Origin: Streptomyces sp. PH10-H1
Lineage (GTDB): Bacteria; Actinomycetota; Actinomycetes; Streptomycetales; Streptomycetaceae
Assembly (NCBI RefSeq): GCF_030063355.1
Contig: NZ_JASISZ010000028.1
Span: 1-64,000, forward strand
DNA: 64,000 bases
Reading direction: 5' to 3'
The translations under genes and the position numbers were made by a program. The notes under the pieces were generated by a model. It was not told the origin of the DNA and did not search any database. It was given only the letters and a program-made list of their open reading frames with translations. Positions 1 to 9,493 of this stretch are shown here, in pieces (the first letter of the stretch is position 1; every line of letters begins with the position of its first letter).

Positions 1-128
1 CGCCCCACCACCTGGACAACGACCATCATCTGCACTGGTCACGCTTCCGACGCCGCAGCCAAGCCCGCGCCCGCAGATGCCACTACCAACGCCGAGGCCA
101 CCACCCCCACATGCGGTTGCAGTACTAG
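1..128 (+). mobile_element. C-terminal tail of a transposase, cut by the window edge
   Basis: Reading from base 3 there is an open frame with no start in the window, ending at TAG 126-128. Its last 41 residues are very basic and aromatic, with WSRFRRRSQARARRCHYQRR near the end. That Trp-Ser, Arg-run, Gln-Ala-Arg-Ala-Arg, His-Tyr pattern is what I recognise from C-termini of Streptomyces IS transposases. I see no terminal inverted repeat in the following 95 bases, so the element's right end is not defined. The family is not assigned. Confidence 0.45.
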
Positions 129-223
129 GGGGTGGGCTCTGGCTTTCGACGCTGTGACAGGCTGCGAGGAGAGCTCCCGGCCGGCCGGACTACCGTGGCC
201 GGCAATACACAGGAAGGCAAGTA

Positions 224-1111
224 GTGGTGGATATCTCGGATCATTCGGGCCGTGCATTGACGTCGGCCGATCATCGTGACGCCGTCGCCGCCCAGACCGC
301 CAGGTTTGTGACCGTGGTCAAGGGCGCCGACCTGGCGACTCCGGTGCCCAGCTGTCCGGGTTGGTCGCTCGCCGACCTTGTCAGGCATACCGGCAGTGTG
401 CAGCGCTGGTTCGCGGTCCTGCTGCGCCAGCGCGTCCAGGAACGACCGCAGAGCCGCGATGTGGAACTGAGGCTGCCGGAGAACGAGGACGGCTACGCCG
501 ACTGGTTGACGGCGAGTGCGGCCGAGGCCGCGAGCGCGTTCGCGGCCACCGACCCGGATGCCCTGATGTGGGTGTGGGGCGCCGATCACCATGCCAGGTT
601 CTGGGTCCGGCGGATGCTGTTCGAGACGTTGATGCATCGCGTCGACGCGGAACTCGCCGTCGGAATCCGGCCCGAGATCGACCGCGACCTCGCGGCCGAC
701 GGCGTCGACGAGTTCCTGGTCAATCTGCCCTTCGCAACGTTCTTCGCGCCCAAGGTGGCCAATCTGCGCGGCAACGGAGAGACCATTCGCTTCCGATGCA
801 CTGACGGGAACGGAAACGGCAACCGCAACGGGAACGGAAACGGCAACCGCAACGCGAACGGCAACGGGAACGTGAACGTGAACGGCAGCAGCAACGGCGA
901 CTGGCTGGTCCGGCTGCGGCCCGATGGTTTCGGGATCGAGCAGCACCCCGCCGGCGCGGCGACAGCCACCGCCGCCGACGCCACCGTGGAGGGAGCCGCC
1001 GCCGATCTGCTGCTGCTCCTGTACGGCCGTCTGGACCGCGGCTCGGACGCCTTTGAGACCCTGGGAGACGAGGATCTGCTCACGAACTGGTTCGCCAACT
1101 CCGAGTTCTGA
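224..1111 (+). CDS. Maleylpyruvate isomerase family (mycothiol-dependent, DinB-like) protein with Asn-rich insert
   Basis: This 295-aa protein has the usual layout of the actinobacterial maleylpyruvate-isomerase/DinB-like family. The N-terminal four-helix part has the PVPSCPGWSLADLVRHTG motif near residue 45, followed by a helix with FWVRRMLFETLMHRVDAE whose His residues are expected metal ligands. The C-terminal part ends in the usual LLLLLYGRLD segment. In the family these proteins bind a divalent metal and many use mycothiol; the substrate here is unknown. The odd feature is a run of about 31 residues (roughly 195-225) made almost only of Asn-Gly and Asn-Arg pairs, between the two domains. 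GTG starts exist at 224 and 227, with AGGAAGG at 211-217. Confidence 0.82.
   Translation: MVDISDHSGRALTSADHRDAVAAQTARFVTVVKGADLATPVPSCPGWSLADLVRHTGSVQRWFAVLLRQRVQERPQSRDVELRLPENEDGYADWLTASAAEAASAFAATDPDALMWVWGADHHARFWVRRMLFETLMHRVDAELAVGIRPEIDRDLAADGVDEFLVNLPFATFFAPKVANLRGNGETIRFRCTDGNGNGNRNGNGNGNRNANGNGNVNVNGSSNGDWLVRLRPDGFGIEQHPAGAATATAADATVEGAAADLLLLLYGRLDRGSDAFETLGDEDLLTNWFANSEF
806..853 (+). repeat. 24-bp tandem repeat (2 copies) in an Asn/Gly tract
   Basis: Bases 806-829 and 830-853 are identical 24-mers inside the isomerase-family gene. Degenerate AACGGN hexamers continue to about 900. The unit length is a multiple of three, so gain or loss of copies changes linker length without shifting the frame. 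Confidence 0.85.
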
Positions 1112-1141
1112 GGCGCCGCGGCGGGGCGGCAGCCGGACCGT

Positions 1142-2362
1142 TCACAACGGCGGTTGGGGACATGGGGTCCACCAGGCTGCCTCCCCGGTGCCGTCGCAGC
1201 GGTAGCCGAAGCGCGTCAGATGCGCGGCCGCCGCTCTCCCTCGGGCGGCGTCGGTGTTCCCGGGCTCCCGGTGCAGACTTGCCAAGGTGACCAGCAGGTC
1301 CGTTCGCCCGTTGTCGATCGCGGTCCGGCAGCAGGCCATGGCTTCGCCCCGGCGACCCCTACTGCGCAGCCATCCGACGATTCCGACGAGCCCTTGAGCC
1401 GCGCCGGCCACGAGCATGGCACTGGTCCCCCAGACGAGGGCGTGCTCCAGCCGCCCGTCGCGGCAGGCGCGCCAGGCCATGAAAACGAGCGGGCCGGGGT
1501 TGCCCAACTCGGCCGCGCGTACGGCGAATCCAGCGGCTCGTCGTACGCCTGCTCGCTTTCGCGGCGGTACGCGAAGGAGGCCAGGATGCGCGGGTATCCG
1601 GCGGCGACCGCCTCGTCGATGACGGCATCTGTCCGTTCGCGGTCCCCGAGCTCGTCCCACATGGTCGCCAGGTTCGTGAAGGCGGCGCGATAGCCCTCGC
1701 GGGCGCTGCGTCGGAGGAACCCCTCGGCCGCGTCGTAGTCGCCCTGGTTCGCCCGTATCCGGGCGCAGACTTCCCAGGCGGACGGATCACCCTCGGCCAC
1801 CGTCCGGCGGGCCACCTCCTCGGCCCCGGCCACGTCGCCGTCCTCGGCCTTGGCATCGGCGATGGCCTGGAGGCTGATGAGGTCACCGAGGCCGAAGGCG
1901 AGGTTCCAGGCGCGCACGGCGCCTTCGTGGTCGCCCCGGTCCCGTCGGTCGGCGGCCAGTCGGTGAAGTGCTGTGAACATCGTGGGACTGCATGCCATCC
2001 GGCCGTAGTGGTCCGCCCGGTCGCTGTCGCCCGCGCCCTCGTACTCTCACATCACGTTGGTGGCGACGGAATCCACACCGGCGTTGACCGCGAGCCGTTT
2101 GATGTCCTCGCTGAATTCCGGCGACCGGTCTCCGGCCGCAGGTACTCGATGAGGAACCGGAACGCGGTTCCCGAGTTGGGCACGCTGACCCCGCCGAGCC
2201 AGTCGCTGAGTGAGCTGGTGGTCAGGCTGACGGGCTGCGCCTTGCCCTGGCGGATCAGAACCCGGTGGGGCGGTGAGCCGGCCTTTTCGTACAGCTCCCG
2301 CAGGCGCGCCGCGAAGACCTACCGCCCGGTCGGCGTCCTGATCGCCTAGGGTGTACCCCCAT
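1142..2362 (-). pseudogene. Decayed HTH plus tetratricopeptide-repeat protein gene
   Basis: Pieces of one apparent gene lie in different minus-strand frames. The N-terminal part (about 2330-2130) reads ARLRELYEKAGSPPHRVLIR and then SSLSDWLGGVSVPNSGTAFR, the start of a Streptomyces HTH domain. It is preceded by LGDQDADRAV in another frame, so an extra G near 2319 separates them. A further frame change lies near 2125 and a TGA near 2049. The TPR part (2040-1142) has alternating short helices (HEGAVRAWNLAFGLGD, GDVAGAEEVARRTVAEGD) and changes frame once more near 1527, where FAVRAAELGNPGPLVFMAW takes over. At least three frame breaks and one stop make a functional full-length product unlikely. 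The exact start is unclear. Confidence 0.65.
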
Positions 2363-2552
2363 CCTCCTGCCACATCCGGATCCGGACCGGACGCCCGCCG
2401 GAACTTCCTGACCAGGTGTGGACCAGGTGTGGACCAGCGTAGAGAACCGCGCCCCGGCGCAGAGCGGAAAGCCGGAAGCCCGCCGGAACCCATGGATCGG
2501 CATCTCCACCCCGTCCGGCACAGACGGACGGGGGCCGTCCAGGAGGTGCCCC

Positions 2553-2699
2553 ATGAACGCCCTCGCGCAACTGCTCCACGACGAATCGCTCGTGGCGACC
2601 GCGGCGGCCGCGCTCTACGCGGTCACGGTCACGGTCGTGTGCCTGACCGCGGTCCTGGCACCCGGCGCCGAGCCCGCCGGGACGCCCGGGAGACTCTGA
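2553..2699 (+). CDS. Small single-pass membrane peptide, function unknown
   Basis: ATG 2553 follows AGGAGG at 2541-2546 with ideal spacing, and the frame stops at TGA 2697-2699, giving 48 residues. A hydrophobic stretch (about residues 13-38, SLVATAAAALYAVTVTVVCL then TAVLA) would span the membrane once. It faces the phosphatase gene convergently. I do not recognise a family. The ribosome binding site is the main evidence that it is translated. Confidence 0.5.
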   Translation: MNALAQLLHDESLVATAAAALYAVTVTVVCLTAVLAPGAEPAGTPGRL

Positions 2700-2766
2700 A
2701 GGTCCTCCTCCGACGCCGGTCGCAACAAGACTGACACGGCAAGGGCAAGCGGGAGACGGTTCGGGT

Positions 2767-5700
2767 TCAGGGCCCGGGCGGGGCGAAGGTGCCGAGCGGG
2801 AGTTCCAACTCGAGCCAGACCACCTTGCCTTGGTGGGTGGTGCGGCTGCCCCAGCGGTGGGCCAGTTTGTTGACCAGGTACATGCCGCGGCCACCCTCGT
2901 CGTTCTCGGAGACGCGGCGCAGCCTGGGCGCGTGGCTGTCCGTGTCGGCCACCTCGAGGGTGAGCACCCGGTCGCGGAAGAGCCGCAGCTCGGTGGGCAT
3001 TCCCGTGTGCAGCAGGGCATTGCTGACGAGTTCGCTGACCAGCAGCTCGGAGACCTCGCAGAGCGACGGCAGACCCCAGGAGGTCAGCGTGGCCCGGGTG
3101 AACCGGCGGGCCTGGCCCACCATGGCCATGTCACCGGACAGCGCCAGCGTGGCGATCCAGTCGTCGCGAACCGGCAGGGCCCGCGCCATGATGATGGCGA
3201 TGTCGTCCTCGCTGTCCTTGGCCGACAGCGCGTCGAGTACGGCGTCGCAGCTCTCCTCCAGGGACGGGCCGCGCTTGGCCACGACGCGCGACAGCAGCCT
3301 CATCCCCTCGTCCAGATCACGGTCGCGCCGCTCGATCAGACCGTCGGTGTAGAGCACCAGGACGCCGTCCTCGGGGAGGGTGAATTCCACGCTCTCGAAG
3401 GCCACGCCGCCGACGCCGAGCGGGGCACCGGAAGGCAGGTCGAGCAGCCGCGTCGACCCGTTCGGGTCCTGCACCACGGGGGGCGGATGTCCGGCGCAGG
3501 CGATGGTGCAGCTGCGGTCCACGGGGTCGAACACCGCGCACACACAGGTGGTGAACTGCCCGTCCCCGATTGCCGACGCCGTCTCGTCCAGACGCCGGAG
3601 CACCCGGTCGGGCGACAGGTCCAGCGTGATCAGCGTGCGGGCCGCGGTGCGCAGCTGGCCCATGGTGGCGGCGGCGCGGATGCCGTGGCCCATCACGTCG
3701 CCGACGACGAGGGCGACCCGCCCGCAGGACAGCGGCACGACGTCGAACCAGTCGCCGCCGACCTCGCTGACCACGCTGCTCGGCAGATAGCGGTAGGCGA
3801 TCTCAAGACCCGGTGTGCGGTGGACCTCCTGCGGCAGCAGGCTGCGCTGGAGTGTGAGCGCGGTGTCGCGCTCACGCCGGTAGAGCCGCGCGTTGTCGAT
3901 GCACACCGCCGCGCGGGCCGCCAGTTCCTCGGCGAGCGCCACATCAGCCACCGTGAAGGGCTCCGGGTTGCGCATCCGGATGAACTCGGCCCCGCCGAGC
4001 ACCACCCCGCGGGCGAGCAGCGGCACCATCAGATATGAGTGGACGCCCGCGTCGAGGCTCGGCCGGATCCGGTCGGGGTCCGCCACGATCCGGTGCAGGG
4101 CGGCTTCGTCCACTTGCGCCACCAGGATCGACCGACCGGTGCGCAGGCTCTCGGCGTAGAGCTTGGCCGATCGGGAGGTCCCGCCGACCTCGTCGGCCGC
4201 CCCGACCATGCCCGCCTCGGTGACTTCGCCGACAGCGACGGCGCGCAACACCACTGTCCCGTCGGTGGGTGTCGGGGCCTGCTCCCCTTCCTCCTCGCCG
4301 CCCTGAACGACCGAGTCCAGCAGGTCGACGGTGACGAAGTCGGCGAAGCGCGGGATCACCAGTTCCACCAGTTCCTCGGCGGTTCGCTGCAGGTCGAGCG
4401 TGGTCCCGATCCGGGAGCTGGCGTCGTTGAGCAGCGCCAGCCGCTCCTGCGCCGCGTGGGCTTCCTCCAGCGCCTGCTGGCGGGCCTTGGACGCGTCCCG
4501 CTCACGGGTGTAGAGCAGGGCGTTGTCTATCGAGACCGCCGCGCGGGCCGCCAGCTCTCCGGCGAGCGCGAGATCCTCCTTGCCGTAGGGCCGATCGGTC
4601 ACCGTCCGGTAGAACGAGACCACGCCCACCGCGGCGCCGCGTGCGATCAGCGGCACCACCATGAAGGAGCGGACCCCCTGCTCGCGCACTGCGGCTTTCC
4701 TGGCCGGGTCATCGGCGAACCAGCTCAGCCCCTGCTCGTCCATCCGCGGCACCAGCACGGGCCGGCGGTGTGCCAGGCACCAGGCGTAGGGGGTGCCCGG
4801 ATGGAACCGGTGGACGTCGCCGACCGGGGCCGCCGGCCACATCTTCGCACCGTCGACCGTGTGGAAGGCCAGGCGGCGCAGCAGCGCGGACCGGTCGGGC
4901 GGACCCGGATCTTCCTCACCGCGCACCAGGGCGTCCACGACCTCGACCACGACCGCGTCGGCGAGCCCCGGAGTGGCGACCTCGGCCAGTTCGAGCGCGG
5001 TCTGCGCCAGGTCCAGCGTGGTACCGATCCGGGCGGACGCCTCGTTCACCAGCGCCAGCCGCTCCCGGGCCGCGTTGGTTTCCTGCAGGGCCTGCTGCCG
5101 GGCCAGCCCGGTCTCGTGCTCACGCCGGTACAGGAGGGCGTTGTCGATGGCCACCGCCGCCCGCGAGGTCAGCTCGTCAGCCAGCGTGATGTCCTCTTGC
5201 CCGAACGCCTCCGGGCCGTCGCGCCGAGAATACACGACCATCCCCAGCACCGTCTCGCGGACGACCAGCGGAGTCACCCGCACTGTCCGGGACACGCGGC
5301 CCTGGTAGGCCTGTACCCGATCGGCGGACAGCCCCGTGGCGAGCGGGAGCAGGTCCCGCGACGGCACGACGACGGTTCTGCCCGACGCCATCGCCTTGGC
5401 GTACGGAGAGCTCGGCGGCACACTGTGGACCGCACCGACCGGCAGGTCCTGCACCGGATAGTCGGGGTCGGAAGAGGCGATCGCGAGTCGGCAGACCCGC
5501 TCGGCACCCTGGGGGTCGGCGGGCTCCACGCCCTGCCCCGTGAGCAGCCGCTCGAGGATGAACACCCCGCTCACGTCGGCGAGCCGGGGGACCATGGTGT
5601 CCGCCAGCTCGCGGGCCGTCTGGCCCAGTTCGAGAGTGGTGCCGATCCGCGAGGTGGCGTCGACGAGCAGTTCCAGCCGTTCCCGTGCCTTGGCGGCCCG

Positions 5701-6501
5701 CGACTCGGCCTGGAAGCGCGCGGTCACCTCGATGATCGTGGAGCTCACCCCGAGGATCCGGCCGGCGGGCTCCTCCAGCCGGAAGTAGGAGGCCGACCAC
5801 GCGCGTTCCATCGTGGGGTCCGCGGGGGTGATGCCGTGGGATCTGGCGTCGACGACCGGTTCGCCGGTCTCCAGCACGTGGCGCATCACCGCTTCGATCT
5901 CCGCGCCGTTGAGCCCCGGCAGCACCTCGATCATGCGCCGGCCCAGGTGCTGCTCCGCGGACACTCCGTTGATCCGGGCGAGGGCCTCGTTGAGCCGCAC
6001 GAAGCGCAGGTCCGAGTCGTAGACGGCCATACCGACGGGTGACTGGGTGAAGAAGCTGTCCAGGACGGCCAGATCGGACTCGATCCGGCGGATCGCCCTG
6101 ACATCCGAGGCCACGGCGAGGACGAGCGGCCGGCCGGACCCGCCCAGGATGGGATGGGTGCGGAACTCCAGGTTGACCGAATGTCCATCCCGGTGCTTTA
6201 CGGGGAAGACCCCGGACCACGACTGACCGGCCAGGATGTCGGCGAACAGGGACAGGACGCGGGGCCGCTGGTCCGCGTCCACGAGCAGCTGCGAGGCGTA
6301 CGCTCCGACGGCCTCCCCGGCGGTGTAACCGAGCAGCACCTCGGCGTCGGCGCTCCAGTGGATGATGCGTCCGTCGTCCTGGATCAGCGCCGTGGCGATG
6401 GGGATGAACAGCAGGCCGCGCGGCAGCGCCTCACCGCCCGCCGCGACGCGTCCGGCGTCCGCACCAGTCGTTGGCCCGTCGATGTGCCTGTCGATGTGCA
6501 T
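2767..6501 (-). CDS. PAS-PAS-GAF(x3)-SpoIIE phosphatase-HATPase regulator
   Basis: This 1244-aa multidomain signalling protein is built as follows. A PAS domain spans about 30-140 and a second PAS/PAC about 145-265. Three GAF domains lie at about 275-460, 485-680 and 700-880, each preceded by a near-identical linker (A-R-ERL-L---ASRIGTTL). A PP2C/SpoIIE serine phosphatase spans about 900-1100, with metal-binding EVGGDWFDVVPL and VVGDVMGHGIRAA. An anti-sigma-type HATPase spans about 1110-1244 (LLVSELVSNALLHTG, GGRGMYLVNKLAHRWG). The family usually acts on anti-sigma-factor antagonists and may itself bind a sigma factor through the kinase-like end, coupling redox, light or metabolite cues to sigma activity. 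No transmembrane segment is seen, so it is cytosolic. The start has a weak ribosome binding site. The three linker/GAF units look like internal duplications. Confidence 0.93.
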   Translation of the reverse strand: MHIDRHIDGPTTGADAGRVAAGGEALPRGLLFIPIATALIQDDGRIIHWSADAEVLLGYTAGEAVGAYASQLLVDADQRPRVLSLFADILAGQSWSGVFPVKHRDGHSVNLEFRTHPILGGSGRPLVLAVASDVRAIRRIESDLAVLDSFFTQSPVGMAVYDSDLRFVRLNEALARINGVSAEQHLGRRMIEVLPGLNGAEIEAVMRHVLETGEPVVDARSHGITPADPTMERAWSASYFRLEEPAGRILGVSSTIIEVTARFQAESRAAKARERLELLVDATSRIGTTLELGQTARELADTMVPRLADVSGVFILERLLTGQGVEPADPQGAERVCRLAIASSDPDYPVQDLPVGAVHSVPPSSPYAKAMASGRTVVVPSRDLLPLATGLSADRVQAYQGRVSRTVRVTPLVVRETVLGMVVYSRRDGPEAFGQEDITLADELTSRAAVAIDNALLYRREHETGLARQQALQETNAARERLALVNEASARIGTTLDLAQTALELAEVATPGLADAVVVEVVDALVRGEEDPGPPDRSALLRRLAFHTVDGAKMWPAAPVGDVHRFHPGTPYAWCLAHRRPVLVPRMDEQGLSWFADDPARKAAVREQGVRSFMVVPLIARGAAVGVVSFYRTVTDRPYGKEDLALAGELAARAAVSIDNALLYTRERDASKARQQALEEAHAAQERLALLNDASSRIGTTLDLQRTAEELVELVIPRFADFVTVDLLDSVVQGGEEEGEQAPTPTDGTVVLRAVAVGEVTEAGMVGAADEVGGTSRSAKLYAESLRTGRSILVAQVDEAALHRIVADPDRIRPSLDAGVHSYLMVPLLARGVVLGGAEFIRMRNPEPFTVADVALAEELAARAAVCIDNARLYRRERDTALTLQRSLLPQEVHRTPGLEIAYRYLPSSVVSEVGGDWFDVVPLSCGRVALVVGDVMGHGIRAAATMGQLRTAARTLITLDLSPDRVLRRLDETASAIGDGQFTTCVCAVFDPVDRSCTIACAGHPPPVVQDPNGSTRLLDLPSGAPLGVGGVAFESVEFTLPEDGVLVLYTDGLIERRDRDLDEGMRLLSRVVAKRGPSLEESCDAVLDALSAKDSEDDIAIIMARALPVRDDWIATLALSGDMAMVGQARRFTRATLTSWGLPSLCEVSELLVSELVSNALLHTGMPTELRLFRDRVLTLEVADTDSHAPRLRRVSENDEGGRGMYLVNKLAHRWGSRTTHQGKVVWLELELPLGTFAPPGP

Positions 6502-6906
6502 GTTCAGGAAACCGCCCGGAGGTCATCTTTCCGCTCTGCCATCTTCCCACGTCCACCGCTGGTCGCTCGTGGAGGAGTGAAGTCTCCACCATGTGCCCGG
6601 GGAAGTGCCAGGGGTCGGAGCGCCGCTGCTCAGCGGGCTGATGCCGCGGTCCGTGCCGGGGCTGCGCCGCTCGGCCGACGGGGTGGCGGGCGTGCCCTGG
6701 TTGCCCGTTCGTTCCAGAATCGTACGCATGTTCTATGGACTACTTCGGCGTGACCCTGGGCCGGGCTGTCCGGTTCCGGCTCCCGTGCTCCCTTTAGGCG
6801 GGAGTGGGAGGCAACCACGCGGTCTTGGGGTGTGTCCTCACTTACGGCCGCGCCGAACCCCGGCGCGGCCGCGACCCGCACAGGGCACGCGAGCGAAAGA
6901 GGCTGC
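6502..6906. other. Divergent intergenic region, no gene seen
   Basis: These 405 bases separate the divergently transcribed phosphatase and regulator genes and must hold both promoters. I see no convincing -10/-35 pair. An imperfect hairpin (CTCCCG about 6780, CGGGAG about 6799) lies in the leader of the plus-strand gene. Confidence 0.5.
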
Positions 6907-7989
6907 ATGCTCCGTATTCACTTCACCCCCCACGACCTGCAGAACATTCGCATTGCCCGACAGCCCGATCCGCTGTGGGAACTGATCTGCAGTGTCTGCC
7001 GGCTGCAAACCCGACAAGGACCGCTGGACTTCGGCCAATGGCGCGGTTCGGCCTACGAGAGGCTCCGCAGGGATCCGGTCGTGAACCGTTCTCTGCAGCT
7101 GCTGCAATTACTGATCCCCGCCACCGGTTACATCCCGGACTTTCTCACCCCTCCGGACACCGGCACCGATCTGTACGCCGGCCTCGACCAGGTACGCGGC
7201 ACTCCACGCGGACGAGTGGTCCGCGAGCTGACGCTGCTGGCGGAGTCCCGCTCGGTCCCGAAGGGGACAGCCGCGCTGGGCAGACCTGGAGCCGACGGGC
7301 TCGCCTCGCTGACGGGAGCCCTCACGACCTACCACCGGGCCCTGGTGCAACCGTTCTGGACCGGCATCCGCACGGCTGTGGACAACGATGTCGGCCGACG
7401 GGCACGCACCCTGCTGGAAGGCGGCACCCAGGCGCTGCTGGACGGGCTGCGCCCGCTCGCACGGTGGAACTCCCCTGTGCTGGAGGTGGATTACCCCGTC
7501 GACCGCGACCTGCATCTGGAGGGACGGGGTCTGCAGCTCGTCCCCTCGTACTTCTGCTGGGGCCGGCCCACCGCTCTCGCGGATCCGCACCTGGATCCGG
7601 TGCTCGTCTATCCCGTCGCGAAGGTGCCGTTCGACGGCGCGGGTGTGACGGAATCCGGGCTGGTACGCCTCCTGGGCCGCACGCGAGCGGCGGTGCTGGC
7701 CGAAGTGGCCAACCGGAACACCCGGACCACCTCCGAGGTGGCCCAGGCGGTGGGGGTGACGCTGCCCAGCGTCAGCTATCAGATCGGCGTCCTGCGTGAC
7801 GGCGGTCTCGTGGCCAGCCGTCGCGACGGCAAGTACGTCCTGCATTCGGCAACCCCGCTGGGCCTGCGGCTGCTTGGCGTCGGCAGGCCGTCCCCGGCGG
7901 ACTCTCCTGGCGTCCGGCTCGCCGCCGGGCGGCAGGACGCGTCCGGCGCGGCGGCCGTCCCCGGCTCGCTTCTACCGTGCTCGAAATGA
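6907..7989 (+). CDS. ArsR/winged-helix-type transcriptional regulator
   Basis: This is a 360-aa regulator of the actinobacterial type in which a long N-terminal domain (about 1-250) precedes a C-terminal winged helix (about 250-330). The DNA-binding part reads RTRAAVLAEVANRNTRTTSE, then VAQAVGVTLPSVSYQIGVLR, DGGLVASRRDGKYVLHS, a typical ArsR helix-turn-helix plus wing. The N-terminus (MLRIHFTPHDLQNIRIARQPD) matches the family's usual opening, which fixes ATG 6907. GAAAGAGG at 6894-6901 is the ribosome binding site. The ligand and target are unknown. It is divergent from the SpoIIE-type gene. Confidence 0.8.
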   Translation: MLRIHFTPHDLQNIRIARQPDPLWELICSVCRLQTRQGPLDFGQWRGSAYERLRRDPVVNRSLQLLQLLIPATGYIPDFLTPPDTGTDLYAGLDQVRGTPRGRVVRELTLLAESRSVPKGTAALGRPGADGLASLTGALTTYHRALVQPFWTGIRTAVDNDVGRRARTLLEGGTQALLDGLRPLARWNSPVLEVDYPVDRDLHLEGRGLQLVPSYFCWGRPTALADPHLDPVLVYPVAKVPFDGAGVTESGLVRLLGRTRAAVLAEVANRNTRTTSEVAQAVGVTLPSVSYQIGVLRDGGLVASRRDGKYVLHSATPLGLRLLGVGRPSPADSPGVRLAAGRQDASGAAAVPGSLLPCSK

Positions 7990-8321
7990 CGCGCGGCGGC
8001 GAAGACCCAGGGCGCAGGCTTGGAGCAGGCGTCGATGGGGGGCAGACCATGAAGCACCGCACGATGGCCGCGCCACCACGTTCGCAGCGTCAACGATGGC
8101 CGTCGTAGAGGTGGGGGCCGCTGCGATGACGACGGTGCGATGGGGGCGGGACCGCTGCCGCGGCGCCTGCGGGGAGCGCGGTGGCGCTCCCCGCGTCCCT
8201 TCGGCACGACGCCACGACGGTGCATGAAAGGGCTCTCGCCACCGTTCCGGGGCGGCCGGCATGTTGATTCTGCGGCGCGGCGGTAGTCCTCCTTCGACCG
8301 CACACTCGAGAAGGTGGATGG
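7990..8321. other. Intergenic, no feature recognised
   Basis: These 332 bases contain only short frames without family resemblance. A promoter for the truncated hydrolase gene is expected here but not identified. Confidence 0.4.
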
Positions 8322-8640
8322 ATGACCAACCTGCGCGACATTCTGGAGACGCACGTCAGCAACGGATCGGTGCCGGGAGTGGTGGGTCTGGTGGCTCGCG
8401 GGGAGCGGGTCGAGGTGCAGGCCGTCGGATCTGTCGTCGTCGACGGCACTGCCCCGATGGCCAGGGATTCGATCTTCCGCATCGCGTCGATCACCAAGCC
8501 CATCATCGCCGCGGCGGTGATGATGCTGGTCGAGGACGGCCGGATCGCATTGGACGACCCGGTCGGGAAGTGGCTGCCGGAGCTGGCGTCACCGACGGTC
8601 GTCCGCACACCGGCCGGTCCGGTCGACGATGTGGTGGATG
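8322..8640 (+). pseudogene. Truncated serine hydrolase (class C beta-lactamase family)
   Basis: The frame begins with ATG 8322 and encodes the first 105 or so residues of a class C-type serine hydrolase. The nucleophile motif SITK sits in RIASITKPIIAAAVMMLVED and is followed by the usual DDPVGKWLPELASP. After VRTPAGPVDDVV (about 8637) family resemblance stops and the frame runs on only as antisense of the GNAT gene. The YxN and HxG motifs, about 75% of the expected length, are absent. This is a 3'-truncated remnant, and the breakpoint is only about 15 bases from the GNAT stop codon. Confidence 0.75.
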
Positions 8641-8653
8641 GTTTCGTGCGAGG

Positions 8654-9262
8654 TCACCAGAGTCTGTCGGTCCCGCCCGGATACAGCCCGAGGCGGGCGT
8701 GGTGGAAGGACGACGCGTGGCGCCGACCTTCCGTGGTGAAGAAGTCCGCCATGGTCACCTTGTCGAAGCCGGGCTGGTCGCTGGGGAAGGCGGCCGCCCG
8801 CGTTCCGCCGACGATCACCGCACCGGGCAGCGCGTGCCATCCGGCACTCTCGTAGAACGCGCGCAGCGGGCGGTCGCAGGTGAACAGGCCGAGGTCCAGG
8901 CCCTGGCGGGCCATCGTTTCGTGGGCCGCCGTCACCAGGAGGCGGCCGTGGCCCCGGCCGCGTGCCGCCCGGCGGGTCACGACGGTGCTCAGACCTCCCA
9001 CGGCGAAGAGCCGGCCTGCATGACGGATCTCCTTGGACAGAATGTCCAGCGCGGCGAGAACCGTTCCGCCGTCGGCGCCGCCGCCGTCTTCGCCGTCGAT
9101 GTCGCCGTCCACGAGCACCATGGTCACCGGGTTCAGCTCCGGGTCATGGGTGAGCGAGGTGCGGGGGAGGGCCGGGGCGTCCCGGTCGGGCCAGGCCTCG
9201 TCCTGGAGGGCCACCACCTGCGCACGGAGTTCCGGCGGGGTGGCTGCTTCGGGGAACGACAT
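8654..9262 (-). CDS. GNAT family N-acetyltransferase
   Basis: A 202-aa product is read from ATG 9262 (MSFPEAATPPELRAQVVALQ). The acetyl-CoA-binding core is clear: VGGLSTVVTRRAARGRGHGRLL contains the R-x-x-G-x-G/A pyrophosphate loop, followed by AHETMARQGLDLGLFTCDRP and YESAGWHALPG. The family transfers acetyl groups from acetyl-CoA to amines; the substrate is unknown. A longer in-frame start at 9382 adds about 40 low-complexity residues and was not chosen. The C-terminus abuts the truncated beta-lactamase-like gene. Confidence 0.82.
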   Translation of the reverse strand: MSFPEAATPPELRAQVVALQDEAWPDRDAPALPRTSLTHDPELNPVTMVLVDGDIDGEDGGGADGGTVLAALDILSKEIRHAGRLFAVGGLSTVVTRRAARGRGHGRLLVTAAHETMARQGLDLGLFTCDRPLRAFYESAGWHALPGAVIVGGTRAAAFPSDQPGFDKVTMADFFTTEGRRHASSFHHARLGLYPGGTDRLW

Positions 9263-9493
9263 GATCTGCACCCGCCGATTGTGCCCGGCTCGGGAGCGAC
9301 GGGAGTCACCGGCCGGGCCGCCGGTCGTGCCGCTGTCCGGTGGCTGAGCCGACGGCCCGCGCACTGCACAGCCGCCGCTCATGACGTTCGACCGGTATCA
9401 CCGTGACCCGTCGGCCGACCCGGTCGTTGGGCGGGTTGTGCGGGAACCGACGGGGCGCCGGGCCATGGCAGGTGTCTCAAGAGGAGGGACACC

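Noticed and set aside
4039-6042. 667-aa plus-strand frame within the phosphatase gene
   Set aside because: Shadow of the minus-strand gene, with repeated His/Arg/Gly composition and no start signal.
8656-8855. Continuation of the serine hydrolase frame
   Set aside because: Beyond about 8640 the residues have no hydrolase pattern and lie antisense to the GNAT gene.
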